A stretch of 64,000 nt of DNA, from positions 808,475 through 872,474 of the forward strand of contig UESW01004361.1 in assembly GCA_900491605.1 (NCBI GenBank), written 5' to 3'. A program made the position numbers and the translations under genes. This document shows positions 47,126 to 59,932 of this stretch, piece by piece. Source of the stretch: Calamus simplicifolius. Taxonomy: Eukaryota; Streptophyta; Magnoliopsida; Arecales; Arecaceae. The number at the start of each line of letters is the position of its first letter. Positions within the stretch are counted from its first letter, which is position 1. The notes beneath the pieces were generated by a model. The model searched no databases, was not told where the DNA came from, and worked only from the letters and a program-made list of their open reading frames with translations.

Positions 47126-49089
47126 TGATGACGCCTAATCATCGATCCTGAACGTCGAGAACGGAGTGCTTCTCCAACCTTTGCTTCACCGGGTTGCCCG
47201 CAAAGAAGTCCCAAGACCGAAGAGATTCTCCGGTGGGACCCTCCAACGCTTAAGTTAGCGACTGAGGTCACAGCTGAAAAAGGGGACTCGAATGAGCCCT
47301 TTTTGGTATGGAAAAAGAGATCAATCTGATGCCGCCAGATCACCCCCCTCGAACGTCCGCGAGCGTCCGGTCGCCCTGTCCAGCGAGCCCGGGATCTTCT
47401 GGCGAGCTTCTCGCGTCTGGGAGCCTGCAAAAAGTCCCGGGGGCCAGAGATTCCGGCGGGGACCCTCCGACGCTCAAGTCAGTGCTCTAGGCCATAGCCG
47501 TGAGCTTGAGGAAGCTCGAAAGAGAAAGAGAGAGAGGCTCGAAGAGGAGCTCTCTATGAGCAGAAATAAGCGTTTAAGAGTATTGTTGTGGTTATTAGTT
47601 CTTAGTCCCGTTCAGTTCAGTTACCTGGTCGGGGTCCCTCTTACCCATTTTATAGGTGCTTAGAGTTTGTCTGGCTTGACTAGTTGAGGCCTTGTAATGA
47701 TGACCTTGATGAGTGAAGTGTCAGAGCTGATGTCTGTGAGGCATGGGGTTCTACCACTTGTCAGAGCATTTAAGGTGATGGCAGCAATGACAGAGCTTGC
47801 TTTCTTCTTTGATATGTCAGGACTGCAAGTCAAGTCCCATCAAAGTGGGTGGCTGCAGCTGGTTGGTGGGTCCTGTCCCATCAGAGAGGGGAAAGCCGGG
47901 GCCGTCCTCCCCGGCTAGGAAGTGCCGGGGCGGGGCCGGCCAGGGATGGCTAGGGCCGGCCGGTCGGCTCGGAGATGCCGGGGCCGAGAAGGGCCGGCCA
48001 GGATGGCTGGGGACGACTCGACGGGCCTGAAGACACCGGGGCCAAGAGGGGCCGGCCAAGGATGGCCGGGGCCGACTCGGCGGGCACGGAGATGCCGGGG
48101 CTGGCTGGGAAGTGCCGGGGCCAGCCGGAAGGGGCCGGGGCCACCTAGCTTGGACATGCCGGGGGCCGGCTAGGAGAGTGCTGGGCCGCTTGGCTTGGAC
48201 ACGTCAGGGGCCAGCTAGGAAAATGCTGGGGCCGGCTGGGAGGTGTCGGGGCCACCTAGCTTGGACACGCCGGGGGCCGGCTAGGAAAGTGTCGGGCCGC
48301 TTCGGAGGTGCCGGGGCCACCTAGCTTGGACACGTCGGGGGCCGGCTAGGAGAGTGCCGGGCCGCTTGGCTTGGACACGCCAGGGGCCGGCTAGGGAAGT
48401 GCCGGGCCGCTAGGAGGTGCCGGGGCCGCCTATCTTGGACATACCGGGGGCTGGCTAGGAAAGTGCCGGGCCACTTGGGAGGTGTCGGGTGTCGACCTTG
48501 GAGGCGTCGGCCATGGAGCTGTCAGACATGGAGCTGTCGGCCTTAGAGCTATCGGCCTTGGAGCTGCCGGCCTTGGACTGTCGGCCATGGAGCTGTCGGC
48601 CTTGGAGCTGCCGGCCATGGAGCCGTCGGCCTTGGAGCTGTCGGCCTTGGAGCCGTCGGCCATGGAGCTGTCGGCCTTGGAGTTGTCTGTCATGGAGCTG
48701 TCGGCCATGGAGCCATCGGCCTTGGAGCTGTCGGTCTTGGAGCTGCCGGCCTCAGAGCTGTCGGCCATGGAGCTGTCGGCCTTGGAGCTGTCGACCTTGG
48801 AGCTGTCGGCCATGGAGCCATCGGCCTTGGAGCTGTCGGCCATGGAGCCGTCGGCCTTGGAGCTGTCGGCCATGGAGCTGTCGGCCATGGAGATGTTGGC
48901 CTTGGAGCTATCGGCCATGGAGCTGTCGGCCTTGGAGCCGTTGGCCATTGAGCTTAGAGCAATTGGGTGCGCGTGACTTTATGAGGCCATAAATGCTATC
49001 ACGGCCGAAGGGCCCTTTGGAGGCCAAAGGGGGGCTCCGTCGGTTTCCTTCCTTCATGGTTCTCTAACGGCGTTGGATCAGCCACATCA
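47126..49089 (-). repeat. LARD 3' LTR
   Basis: 1,964 bp. Besides unique sequence it has two minisatellites: about 48-bp units around CACCTAGCTTGGACACGCCG (47935-48480) and 15-bp units GGAGCTGTCGGCCTT (48490-48960). The longer second array explains much of the length difference from the other LTR. Confidence 0.85.
48490..48960. repeat. 15-bp minisatellite GGAGCTGTCGGCCTT/CAT
   Basis: About 31 units of 15 bp alternating GGCCTTGGAGCTGTC and GGCCATGGAGCTGTC. The unit length keeps frames open on both strands and yields false repeat proteins of over 150 codons. Confidence 0.92.
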
Positions 49090-51174
49090 GATGCCCCCTT
49101 GCCCCTGAGACGAAGCGGGCCTACCCCAGCAAGGCGAAAGGGGCGTTACCTCCCAAGTGGCTGATCCTCGCCTGACTTTGGGGTCTTTAACTCTTGACAT
49201 GAAGTTTGGATGTGGGTCCCCATCCAAATGCTGTTGAGGCAAAGAGCCAATGATGCCGCAATGATGCTCCTAAGACAGAGGGAGCCGCTGACGCTGCAAT
49301 AATGTTAGTTCTTTGTTGAAGGAATTTGTCTCCTTCTGCTTCGTTTTGGGAGGCTCTATGTTTGTGGCATTTGTTGGTGAGCTTAGTGGGGCTCTTTACT
49401 TTTGGCATGAAGTTTAGAGGTGGGTGCCCGTCAACTGTGAGCTGAGGAGTTGGCCTCTCCTAGCTGTGAGCTGTCTTGGGGCCTCTTGATAGCCGAAAGT
49501 AACCAGCGATATGTTGCAAGTGTACAATTTAAACAAAGGTATTACCCGATTGGCAGTTGGCCGCTAATGCAGGGCTGAAGCCGCTGAGGCTGAAATGAAG
49601 ACGTTGAGGCTGTGACGAAGCTGTTGAGGAAAAGTTGAGGACGTTGAGTGCCTTTTGAACCCCGAAGGGCGACCTGAGAGTTGAAAGTCGTCAGGAGCCT
49701 TTTTAACCCCGAAGGGCGACCTGAGAGTTGAGAGTCGTCAGGAGCCTTTTTAACCCCGAAGGGCAACCTGAGAGTTGAGAGTCGTCAGGAGCCTTTTTAA
49801 CCCCGAAGGCGACCTGAGAGTTAAGAGTCATCAGGAGCCTTTTTAACCCCGAAGGGCGACCTGAGAGTTGAGAGTCGTCAGGAGCCTTTTTAACCCCGAA
49901 GGGCGACCTAAGAGTTGAGAGTCGTCAGGAGCCTTTTTAACCCCGAAGGGCGACCTGAGAGTTGAGAGTCGTCAGGAGCCTTTTTAACCCCGAAGGGCGA
50001 CCTGAGAGACGAGAGTCATCAGGAACCTTTTTAACCGAGCTGGCCTCGGGCTTTAGTGCCGATGGTACATCGGGTTTTGAGTGCCGACCGGAGTCAGGCT
50101 TTTTGGATCCGATGGTACACTGGTCTTCGGTGCCAACGGTACATTGGGCTTCTGGGATGCCAACGCGAGGTTGGTCTTCCCTGCATGACATTTTTAAGTA
50201 TCAATGAATGAAAATTGTCTTAGGTGCAGCGTACTTAGCTTTTGTAGCACCCCTATTTTTCTTATATGGATTTGAGCCTTTCTGCCCGCTGGTGGTCCGC
50301 CCCCCAAGGAATCAAGTTGGGACGGAGCCTGGAGTTGGTTGATGACTAGCTCCTCTCCGAAATGAAGTTGGGGACCCATCTTCAAAGTGCAGTGAAGAGA
50401 GAGATGGGATCCAGAGCCGGGGACGCTGGAGTGGAGCCACGGACGAGGGTCGAAGTCGGACTCGGGAACCAGAGGTCGCCGAGGGAAGCCCAGGCAGCTA
50501 GCGGCCATTGAAGACGAACGGCCGGAGAGTCCGCTGAAGACGAACGGCTAGAAGAGAGGATGTTGCTAGGAGTTACAGGATTCGGGCAGCCTCCATATTG
50601 GTCCAAGGCAAGGGGCCTCTAGCTTCCACGGTCTCTCTCCTTCTGCTGAGTGACGACCTGCCCCCAGGAAACTATGTTGATTGAAGGCGGGGACACCAGT
50701 GCTGAAATCCGAGGGCAGGCTCTTGCTGGCTAATGAGCCTGAGCCTTAAATTGCCGATGAGCTCCAGAGAAATATGACAGTGGTGATTCTCTCGCTGGGG
50801 AGATCTCTCACCGGATGGATGGTGGATGGCTTGAGCGACAACTAAAGAAGCAGCATGGGCTCTTGTTTGTTGCTATGAGGCCACGAAATATCACTCCCGT
50901 AGCTTTTGGGCAGCTGCCACTGATGTTTGGACTTGCAGAGTAAGGGTGGCATGATGCTCTGCCTAAATGGCCCGAGATAGTGGTGACGATGGGGCAGAGA
51001 GCCAGCCTCTAGTCGGTCAGCTCGTTGAGGGTTCCCCCCAGCGTTACTGGCAGAAGCTCCATGGGTCTTTGTCATCACCATATTTTTATCCACCATTATT
51101 TTCGTAGAGGGAGTGAGAGCTTGTAGCTTAATGTCACAGAACTCTGCTTTCTCCCCCCTCCTGGCACGCCAATC
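49090..51174 (-). other. LARD interior, non-coding
   Basis: No gag, protease, reverse transcriptase or integrase motif was found in any frame. A 45-bp minisatellite occupies 49640-50035. Frames around 50194-50606 on the minus strand have no domain. Confidence 0.6.
49640..50035 (+). repeat. 45-bp minisatellite in LARD interior
   Basis: About nine units of AACCCCGAAGGGCGACCTGA continued by GAGTTGAGAGTCGTCAGGAG and CCTTTTT. Units are nearly identical, suggesting recent amplification. Confidence 0.92.
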
Positions 51175-52882
51175 TGATGACGCCCAATCACCGATCCTGA
51201 ACGTCGGGAACGGAGTGCTTCTCCAACCTTCGCTTCACTGGGTTGCCCGCAAAGAAGTCCCAAGACCGGAGAGGATTCTCCGGTGGGACTCTCCGATGCT
51301 CAAGTTAGCGACTGAGGTCACAGCTGAAAAGGAGGCTCGAATGAGCCCTTTTTGGTGTGGAAAAAGAGATCAATCTGATGCCGCCAAATCACCCCCCTCG
51401 AACGTTCGCTAGCGTCCGGTCGCCCTGTCCAGCGAGCCCGGGATCTTCTGGCGAGCTTCTCGCGTCTGGGAGCCTGCAAAAAGTCCCGGGGGCCAGAGAT
51501 TCCGGCAGGGACCCTCCGACACTCAAGTCAGTGCTCTAAGCCATAGCCGTGAGCTTGAGGAAGCTCGAAAGAGAAAGAGAGAGAGGCTTGGAGAGGAGCT
51601 CTCTGTGAGAAGAAATGAGCGTTTAAGAGTATTGTTGTGGTTATCAGTTCTTAGACCCATTCAGTTCAGTTACCTGGTCGGGGGTCCCTCTTACCCATTT
51701 TATAGGTGCTTAGAGTTTGTTTGGCTTGACTAGTTGAGGCCTTGTAATGATGACCTTGATGGGTGAAGTGTCAGACCTGATGTCTGTGAGGCATGGTGTT
51801 CTACCACTTGTCAGAGCATTTAAGGTGATGGCAGCAATGGCAAAGCTTGCTTCCTTCTTTGATATGTCAGGACTGCAAGTCAAGTCACATCAAAGTAGGT
51901 GGCTACAGCTGGTTGGTGGGTCCTGTCCCATCGAAGAGGGGAAAGCTGGGGATGTCCTCTCCAGCCAGGAAGTGCCGGGGCAGGGATGGCTGGGGTTAGC
52001 CCGGCTGGCTTGGAGATGCCGGGGCCAAGAAGGGCCGGCCAGGATGGCCGGGGACGACTCGGCGGGCCTGAAGACGCCGAGCCGAGAGGGGCCGGCCAAG
52101 GATGGTCGGGGCCGACTCGGCGGGCACGGAGATGCCAAGGCCGGCTGGAAGTGCCAGGGCTAGCCGAAAGGGGCCGGGGCCGCCTAGCTTGGACACGCCG
52201 GGGGCCGGCTAGGAGAGTGCCGGGCCACTTGGCTTGGACACGCCAGGGGCCGGCTAGAAAAGTGCCAGGGCCGGCTGGGAGGTGCTGGGGCCGCCTAGCT
52301 TGGACATGCCGGGGGCCTGCTAGGAAAGTGCTGGGCTGCTTGGGAGGTGTCGGGGCCGCCTAGCTTGGACACGCTGGGGGCCGGCTAGGAGAGTGCCGGG
52401 CCGCTTGGCTTGGACACGCCGGGGGTCGGCTAGGGAAGTGCCGAGCCGCTGGGAGGTGCCGGGGCCGCCTATCTTGGACACGCCTAGGGCCGGCTAGGAA
52501 GTGCCGGGCTGCTTGGGAGGTGCCGGGTGTCAGCCTTGGAGGCATCGGCCATTGAGCTGCCGGACATGGAGCTGTCGGCCTTGGAGCTGTCGGCCTTGGA
52601 GCTGTCGGCCATGGAGCACTTGGAGCTGTCGGCCATGGAGCTGTCGGCCATGGAGCTGTCGGCCAGGGAGCCGTCGGCCTTGGAGCTGTCGGCCTTGGAG
52701 CTGTCGGCTATAGAGCTGTCGGCCTTGGAGCTGTCGGCCATGGAGCTTAGAGCAATTGGGTGCGCGTGGCTTTATGAGGCCATAAACGCTATCGCGGCCG
52801 AAGGGCCCTTTGGAGGCCAAAGGGGGGCTCCGTCGGTTTCCTTCCTTCATGGTTCTCTAACGGCGTTGGATCAGCCACATCA
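51175..52882 (-). repeat. LARD 5' LTR
   Basis: 1,708-bp partner of 47126-49089. The 15-bp array is reduced to about 14 units (52535-52745). The remaining sequence matches closely with scattered substitutions. Confidence 0.85.
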
Positions 52883-53465
52883 ACCTCCAGCCATTGCTGT
52901 TGATTTTATTCCAGATGAGGGTAAGGATCTTCCATGCCTTGCGATCTATCTCAGCGATGGTGTAAACTTTCTCGATGAAACCAGACGAAGGGACCTACCC
53001 ATTTTATAAACCTTTACGCCTTATCTATCCATCACAGAGAGCACCACTTTAAATGGATATGGTTGAGGGATTCTTATCTCAATCATAAATTCAAAATTTG
53101 AATTCACGCAATCCCTCAAGATCAGAATATAGGACCACCTTAGTCGTATCTAACCGATACGCTTAATGGAGAAAAAACCAACATTCTCCCACTTGGTCCG
53201 TATATTCTATTACTATAGTAGGAAACAGAATACATGAATCATGGCAATAGGTCCTCTTAAAATCGAGTATTATTTACCATGTATCACAATGTATTATATT
53301 TTCCAAACATAAACCCATATAACTTAATGAATAAACCCCATGTTTATTCTAGGTCCAACTTAATGATGCTCATCACAAATAAATGTGTACACTAAATAAC
53401 TGAATGTGAAAATATCACAATCATAAAAGAGTTTCATTAATTATAAAATTCATCATTATAATGAA

Positions 53466-56400
53466 TTAAATAAAATAACCAAGACCCATACGGTCTACAT
53501 GATCCCTAAACTTCTGTAGTGGCATGCCTTTAGTCAAGGGATCAGCTATCATCAACTCAGTGCTCACGTGCTCTATAACCACTGTCTTTTCTTTAACATG
53601 TTCTCGTATGGCTAAATATTTGATGTCGATGTGCTTGCTTCGTCTACCACTCTTATTGTTTTTAGCCATAAACACTGCAACTGAATTGTCACAATAAATC
53701 TTCAATGGCTTAGATATAGAATCCATAATTCTAAGCCCAGAAATGAAACTCTTCAACCATACACCATGTGAAGTATCCTCAAAACATGATACAAACTCGG
53801 CTTCCTGGTGGAAGTAGCAATCAAAGTCTGCTTGGCGCTCCTCCAAGATACAGCTCTACCAGCAAACATAATATGTATCCAGATGTTGACTTCCGAGAAT
53901 CAACACAGCCAGCAAAGTCAGCATCAGAGTAGCCAATTACTTCCAAGTTTTCAGTCCGTCTGAACATAAGCATATAGTCCTTGGTACCCTAAAGATACCT
54001 CAACACCTTCTTAGCAGCTCTCCAGTGGTCTAAACCTGGATTACTCTGATATCTCCCCAACATCCCAACTGCAAATGCTATGTCAGGCCTTGTACAGACC
54101 TGAGCATACATCAAGCTACCAATAGCTGAGGCATATAGAGTGTTTTTCATTTCCTCCCTCTCAAAGTCATTCCTTGGGCACTGACTCAAATTGAATCTAT
54201 CACCCTTGACTATGGGAGCTATACTCGGTGAACAATTTTTCATCCGAAATCTCTCTAAAATTTTATTGATATAGGTTTCTTGAGATAGACCTAAAACACC
54301 TCGAAGTCTGTCTCTTTGAATTTTAATGCCAATGACATGAGAGGCATCACCCATATCTTTCATGTCAAAATTCTTAGAGAGAAATTGTTTCACCTCATGT
54401 AACATACCTTTATCATTGGTTGCAAGTAAAATATCGTCTACATATAGGATTAGAAAACAAATTTTGCTTCCACTGACCTTCTGCTATATACATTGATCCA
54501 TGATGTTCTCTACAAATACAAATGAAGAAATCACATCATGAAATTTTAAGTACCATTGCCGAGAGACTTGTTTCAATCCATATATAGATCTCTTGAGCTT
54601 GCATACTAATTGCTCATTATTACTAGAGGAAAAACCTTCAGGTTGTTTCATATAAACCTCTTCCTCTAGATCTCCATTGAGAAATGTAGTTTTCACGTCC
54701 ATTTGTTGCAACTCTAAATCAAAATGTGCAACAAGTGCCTTGATAATACAGAAGGAATCTTTCTTAGATACAGGAGAAAATGTCTCCTTGTAATCAATTC
54801 CCTCCCTTTGAGTGAATCCCTTAGCAATGAGTCTTGCCTTATATCGCTCAATGTTGCCTAACGAGTCTTTCTTGGTCTTAAAGATCCATTTGCAGCCAAT
54901 GGCTTTTACTCCATCAGGAAACTCAACAAGATCCCAGACTCCATTAACTGCCATAGAATTCATCTATCTTCCATAGCATCATACCATAAATTAGATTCCT
55001 TACAATTCATGGCTTGTGAAAACGTTTCAGATCATTTTCAGCTCCAATGTTATAGTCCGACTCTTGAAGATACACAATAGTCACTAAAAATTGCTGATTT
55101 CCTTTCTCTTGTAGATCTTCTTAATGTTGTAACAACCTCCTCTGGAGGAGTTGATTGTTCAACTATCTCTGGTAACTCATGAGAGACTGGATCTACTAGT
55201 TCATTATCAGCAAATTGTGGAATTTCAACTACTGGTTGTATAATGCCCGTTTGGTGTTGAGGGGCACTATGAACGATAATCAGTCTGTCACTTGAAGTGG
55301 AAGGTTGAGCATCAGAATGTTCCCCTTTAGGAATCATGCTATACAATTGATCACTCCCACTGATAAAGTCATTCTCAAGAAATTTGGCATTTCTCAATTC
55401 CACAATCCTAGTTGTATGAGATGGACAGTAAAATCTATATCCCTTGGACCTCTCGGCATATCCAACAAAATGCCCACTAATGGTCCTAGGGTCCAGCTTT
55501 TTCTCTTGTGGATTATATACTCTCACTTCACATGGGCATCCCCATACGCGTACATGTCGCAAACTTGGTTTCCAACCTTTAAATAACTCAAATGGCATTT
55601 TAGAAACAGCCTTGGTTGGAACTCGATTTAATATGTACACAGCTGTCTTGAGAGCTTCTGTCCATAAGGACTTAGGTAGTTTGGAGCTGCTAATCATGCT
55701 CCTCACCATATCCATCAATGTTCGGTTCCTTCTTTCTGCTACACCATTCTAATCAGGTGAGCCAAGTAAACTGTATTGGGCAACAATCCCATGTTCTTGA
55801 AGGAACTTCGCAAATGGACCAGGCATATGTCCATCTTCTGTGTATCTCCCATAATACTCACCTCCTCTATCAGATCTCACAATTTTGATTTGCTTTCCAC
55901 ATTGTGTCTCTACTTCTGCCTTGAATACCTTAAAGGCATCTAATGTTCGTTCTTATTATGAAGCAAGTAGAGATACATAAATCGTGAGTAATCATCAATG
56001 AAGCAAATAAAGTATTTCGGACTATGAAAATCCATATCCGGACAATAAATGTCCGTGTGTATGATCTCTAATAGGTCTGAACTACTCTTGGCACCTTTCT
56101 TTAACTTATTGGTCCGCTTGCCCTTAATGCAGTCCACACAAGTATCAAAGTCAGTGAAGTCCAAAGTATTGAGTACTCCTTCATTCACTAACCTCTTGAT
56201 TCTATCTATGGAGATATGTCCCAATCTCCGATGCCACAACATAGAAGAGTTATCATTTACAACACATCTTTTCATGCCAGCCCTAACATGCATTACATCA
56301 TGAGTGGTATTATTTTGTAAATTAATATAGAAAAGACCATCAGACAAAGTACCATTCCCAACAAGTTCAGATTTATAATATAAACTGGAAGAAGTATCTG

Positions 56401-57503
56401 AAAAGTTGAAAGAATAACCCAAAGGTACAAGTCTTGAAACTGAAATTAAATTCTAAAAAAACTAGGTACATAAAAGGTCCTTTCCAAATTTAAAACAAAA
56501 CCACTACTAAGAACTAAAGTGCATGTCCCTATAGCTTCCACATGTGAGCGCATCTTATTTCCTGAAGAGATATACTGCTCACTTCCCACTGGCTTCCTTA
56601 AGTTTTGCATACCCTACAAAGTATTGCAAATGTGGATTGTAGAACCAGAATCAATCCACCATGTGTTATAAATAATATTAGCCATATTAGATTCATAACA
56701 GACAAGTGAGATTGTTTTACCTTTCTTGTCAAGCCAAGTCTTGAACTTGATGCAATCCTTCTTCATGTGTCCCTTCTTCTTACAGAAGAAACACTTGGAT
56801 TCCTTCTTAATATCAGATTGGGGTGGTATTTTACTTTTACCCTTCTTCTTGGCCCGTGCCCGATCCTTTCCATTTGTAGTCAGCATTGCACTTTCACCCA
56901 ATTCCATCAACAGTCTACCCTCTTCTTGAACACACATGGCCAAAAGTTCATTGATTGACCATTTTTTCTTATGTGTGTTATAAGATATCTTAAATGATCC
57001 ATACTATTGTGGAAGTGTATTTAAAATATAGTGCACCAGAAAGGACTCAGACATTTCAACCTCAAGAGTCTTCAGTTGAGCTGCAATGTCCCTCATTTGC
57101 ATAATGTGCTCACGCACACCTCTCACTCCAGTGAGCCTTAGGGATGACAACTTCAATATTAGGGTACTAGCAAGAGCTTTATCTGAAGTACTAAATTGCT
57201 CATCAATGGCCTTTAGTAGCTCCCTGACATTCTCATACTTATCAACTGAACCACGTATACCAACAAAAATTTTTGACTTTATGAACATTGTACTCAAGCG
57301 ATTGGATCGCTACCAACGTTCATAAATCGCAATCTCGTTAGGAGTGCTAGTCTGAGTTACTAAAGGTGGTTCATCCTTCCTTATAGCATAATCAATGTCC
57401 ATCCAGCCCAGATGAAGGAGAATTCTTTCCTTCCAAACCTTATATTATCACCTCTCAATTCAGGTATGTCACATTTTATTTTAGAAAAATTAATAGGTTG
57501 CAT
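53466..57503 (-). pseudogene. Broken gag-pol polyprotein of copia element
   Basis: Read on the minus strand from ATG at 57503. Gag (57503-56650) has a UBN2-type core and the zinc knuckle CFFCKKKGHMKKDC. Protease has WWIDSGSTIHI (about 56660). The GAG-pre-integrase segment has LWHRRLGHIS (about 56240), then the integrase core with IHTDI and FIDDYSR, then KMPFELFKGWKPSL. Reverse transcriptase has GCKWIFKTKKD, YKARLIAKGF, MDVKTTFLNGDLEEEVY (54963-54484) and later segments, and RNase H (53846-53466) has KHIDIKYLAIREHV. At least seven stops or frameshifts separate the pieces, so it is inactive. Domain order protease-integrase-RT-RNase H defines Ty1/copia. Confidence 0.9.
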
Positions 57504-57590
57504 AACTGCAAAATTTAAACATACATGCTTATTATCAAAAATTGAAGCTAATAAAATGCTTTACCAATGTAAATTATGCATTTAGAAACC

Positions 57591-58105
57591 AGTGAATCCA
57601 CTGACATAAAACTTGCCTGTGGGCTAAAGCTCTAATTCAATTAGATTCACTTAAGTCTGTATGATAAAACTATCAAATTATGTTCCTTCTTTCTAATTCC
57701 TATGGGTAGATTAGAAATATAATTTGATATTTTATCTTAATTAATTATATAAATATAAAATAGTGAATCTACTGACATAAAACTTGTCTGTGGGCTAAAG
57801 CTTTAATTCAATCAGATTCACTTAAGTCTGTATGATAAATCTATCAAATTATGTTCATTCTTTCTAATTCCTGTAGGTAGATTAAAAAAATATAATTTGA
57901 TATTTTATCCTAATTAATTATATAAATATAAAACAGTGAATCTACTGACATAAACTTGCCTGTGGGCTAAAGCTTTAATTCAATCAGATTCACTTAAGTC
58001 TGTATGATAAATCTATCAAATTATATTCCTTCTTTCTAATTCCTGTGGGTAGATTAGAAAAATATAATTTGATATTTTATTCTAATTAATTATATAATAT
58101 AACAA
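57591..58105. repeat. Three tandem copies of a ~172-bp unit
   Basis: Units begin near 57591, 57762 and 57935 with AGTGAAT(C/T)CACTGACATA or AGTGAATCTACTGACATA and differ by few bases. They sit in the copia element's leader, between the primer site and gag. Confidence 0.9.
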
Positions 58106-58489
58106 AAATTCATGGGAATAAATTTTATTATATTTATATAATTAATTATAATTAATGTCTATTATTTATGTGATTTACTAACTTTATTATACAATTTTAT
58201 AATTAAGGATGCTGTGGCTACTCCTCAATTATTCAATTGTATTTATCACTTAGACATTATTTAAATTTTATGTTCAATTATGTCACTTAAGATGCATGCA
58301 TAATTCATAAAATTTATACACATAAATTCTAAATATAATTGAACATAAATAGGCCAGACTAATGGTCCAACCATCTAATGAACGAGCCAATAGCCCGTCA
58401 TCCTCACCCAATTCTAATAGTTTAATTTAACCAAAAAATCTCTCAATCACCTCAAAAAATAGTATGATCAGGACTGTTACACGATTCAG

Positions 58490-58670
58490 CCCATGGCTCA
58501 GCCTGCCCGTGGCTGGCCCAAGCACCCGCGTGGGCTAGGCGCTGGACGCTGGGCCAACACCAGCCACCTAGCCCATGTCGCTGGCCGCTGGGCCAGCAGT
58601 GCTGGCCCGCTGGCCCAGGCGCTGGGCCAGCAGTGCTGGCTGGTAGCCAGCGCTAGCACCCAGGCACTGG
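58490..58670. repeat. GC-rich GGCCCAGCGCTGG repeat block
   Basis: Imperfect repeats of GCTGGGCCAGCAGTGCTGGC and shorter versions in the copia leader. They are self-complementary and could fold in RNA. Confidence 0.7.
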
Positions 58671-59288
58671 GCGCTGTTTTTTTTTCCTATAATTCTGTAT
58701 CTCCTGCACATTTTTCTGTAGAGGCGTTTTTCATCCGTCCTCATTCCGTGCATATATTCAAAGCAAGGAAACCCATGCTTCCCTATCTCATGGTGATTTA
58801 ATCGTGAGATATTTGGATTTATCTTTTATTTAAACTATATCCAAAAGGGTGAGCGAATAGATAAGTGCATGGTTCATGGCATAAATCTTACTGATCAATC
58901 TCTTAAATAAAACTAAATTAAATAAACTGAATATCAAGAGTTTATCAGATATAATGCCCTTTCAGATGATTCTTGATGACCTATTAACTCTCTCGGTACA
59001 TAGGTAGTTGGGTCAAACGCACCAAGGTACTACATCAGCCTCCCTTATTGGTACGTCCCTAATATCCCTACCGTACGCTCGTTGGATGAAATAATCCAGG
59101 GTCCTACCAGTAGCCTCCCCTTTGGACTATCCCTAAATGAGAGAAATAGAGATCAAGAATACCTTGTCCCTCTTTATCAAATAAATCATATAAAGATTGT
59201 TTCATAGGGATTTTATCATATCTATATATCAATGGAAACAATCCTAATAATCAAAACAGAGGTATTTTTTAAACGCTCTGATACCAAA

Positions 59289-59683
59289 TGATAGACTGAA
59301 ATTAAATATATTGATTCCTATCATATATGCTGAAATATGGGACCAATATATTTATCCTAATTAATTAAGAAAAGATTGATAAATACCTCCAGCCATTGCT
59401 GTTGATTTTCTTCCAGATGAGGGTAAGGATCTTCCACGCCTTACGATCTCTCTAGTGATGGTGTAAACTTTCTCGATGAAACCAGGCGCAGGGACCTATC
59501 CGTTTTATAAACCTTTATGCCTTATCTATCCATCACAGAGGGCACCACTTTAAACGGATATGGTTGAGGGATTCTTATCTCAATCATAAATTCAAAATTT
59601 AAATTCACGCAATCCCTCAAGATCAAATATAGGACCACCTTAGTCGTATCTAAGCGATACGCTTAATGGAGAAAAAACTAACA
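59289..59683 (-). repeat. 5' LTR of copia element
   Basis: 395 bp, on the plus strand TGATAGACTGAAATT...GAAAAAACTAACA. It is uninterrupted and preserves the empty site for the LARD. Confidence 0.92.
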
Positions 59684-59756
59684 ATTGAAAGTCCAAGAAC
59701 GATGGATTTTGAGTGAAAAGCTGAACAGCAAAAAAAAAATATTTTACAAAAAATAA

Positions 59757-59784
59757 ATAATAATAATAATAATAATAATAATAA
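59757..59784. repeat. (AAT)n microsatellite
   Basis: About nine AAT units between the copia element and the CACTA terminus. Confidence 0.9.
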
Positions 59785-59932
59785 GAACCGTTCGCAAGCA
59801 TGCCAAGTGGTCGTCACGTGGCCTCCATGGAAGGGTTGGCTGCTGCCTACATAACAATGGAGAGCAGCACGCGAGAGATACCAAAGATAGTGTCCCAAGC
59901 ACCGCTGAGAACCAGTTGAGGAGGAGACATGA

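Larger units (their letters stand above)
47126..52882 (-). mobile_element. LARD (non-autonomous gypsy-related element)
   Basis: 5,757 bp inserted in a copia LTR with the perfect duplication ACCTC (47121-47125 and 52883-52887). LTRs of 1,964 bp (47126-49089) and 1,708 bp (51175-52882) start TGATGACGCC and end CAGCCACATCA on the plus strand. The complement of 49090-49110 is a purine tract (AGGGGCAAGGGGGCATC), and the complement of 51155-51174 starts ATTGGCGTGCCAGG, a plausible primer site, so the element is in minus orientation. The 2,085-bp interior codes for nothing recognisable. Confidence 0.88.
47025..53183 (-). repeat. 3' LTR of copia element, split by LARD
   Basis: The first 101 bases (47025-47125) and the last 296 (52888-53183) together correspond to the uninterrupted partner at 59289-59683, which shows the junction ...AAATACCTCCAGCC... 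as an empty site. Confidence 0.9.
47025..59683 (-). mobile_element. Ty1/copia element with LARD nested in its 3' LTR
   Basis: A complete minus-strand element. LTRs of about 396 bp lie at 59289-59683 (5') and at 47025-47125 plus 52888-53183 (3', split by the LARD). It is flanked by the perfect 5-bp duplication ATTGA (47020-47024 and 59684-59688). A primer site complementary to initiator Met tRNA lies at 59275-59286 and a purine tract at 53184-53195. Coding runs 57503 to 53466 and is broken. A 1.8-kb non-coding leader (57504-59274) holds a tandem repeat and a GC-rich block. Confidence 0.92.

Noticed and set aside
48430..48992. Three overlapping frames of 160-172 codons on both strands
   Set aside because: A 15-bp minisatellite in a LARD LTR keeps all these frames open; no start context or domain.
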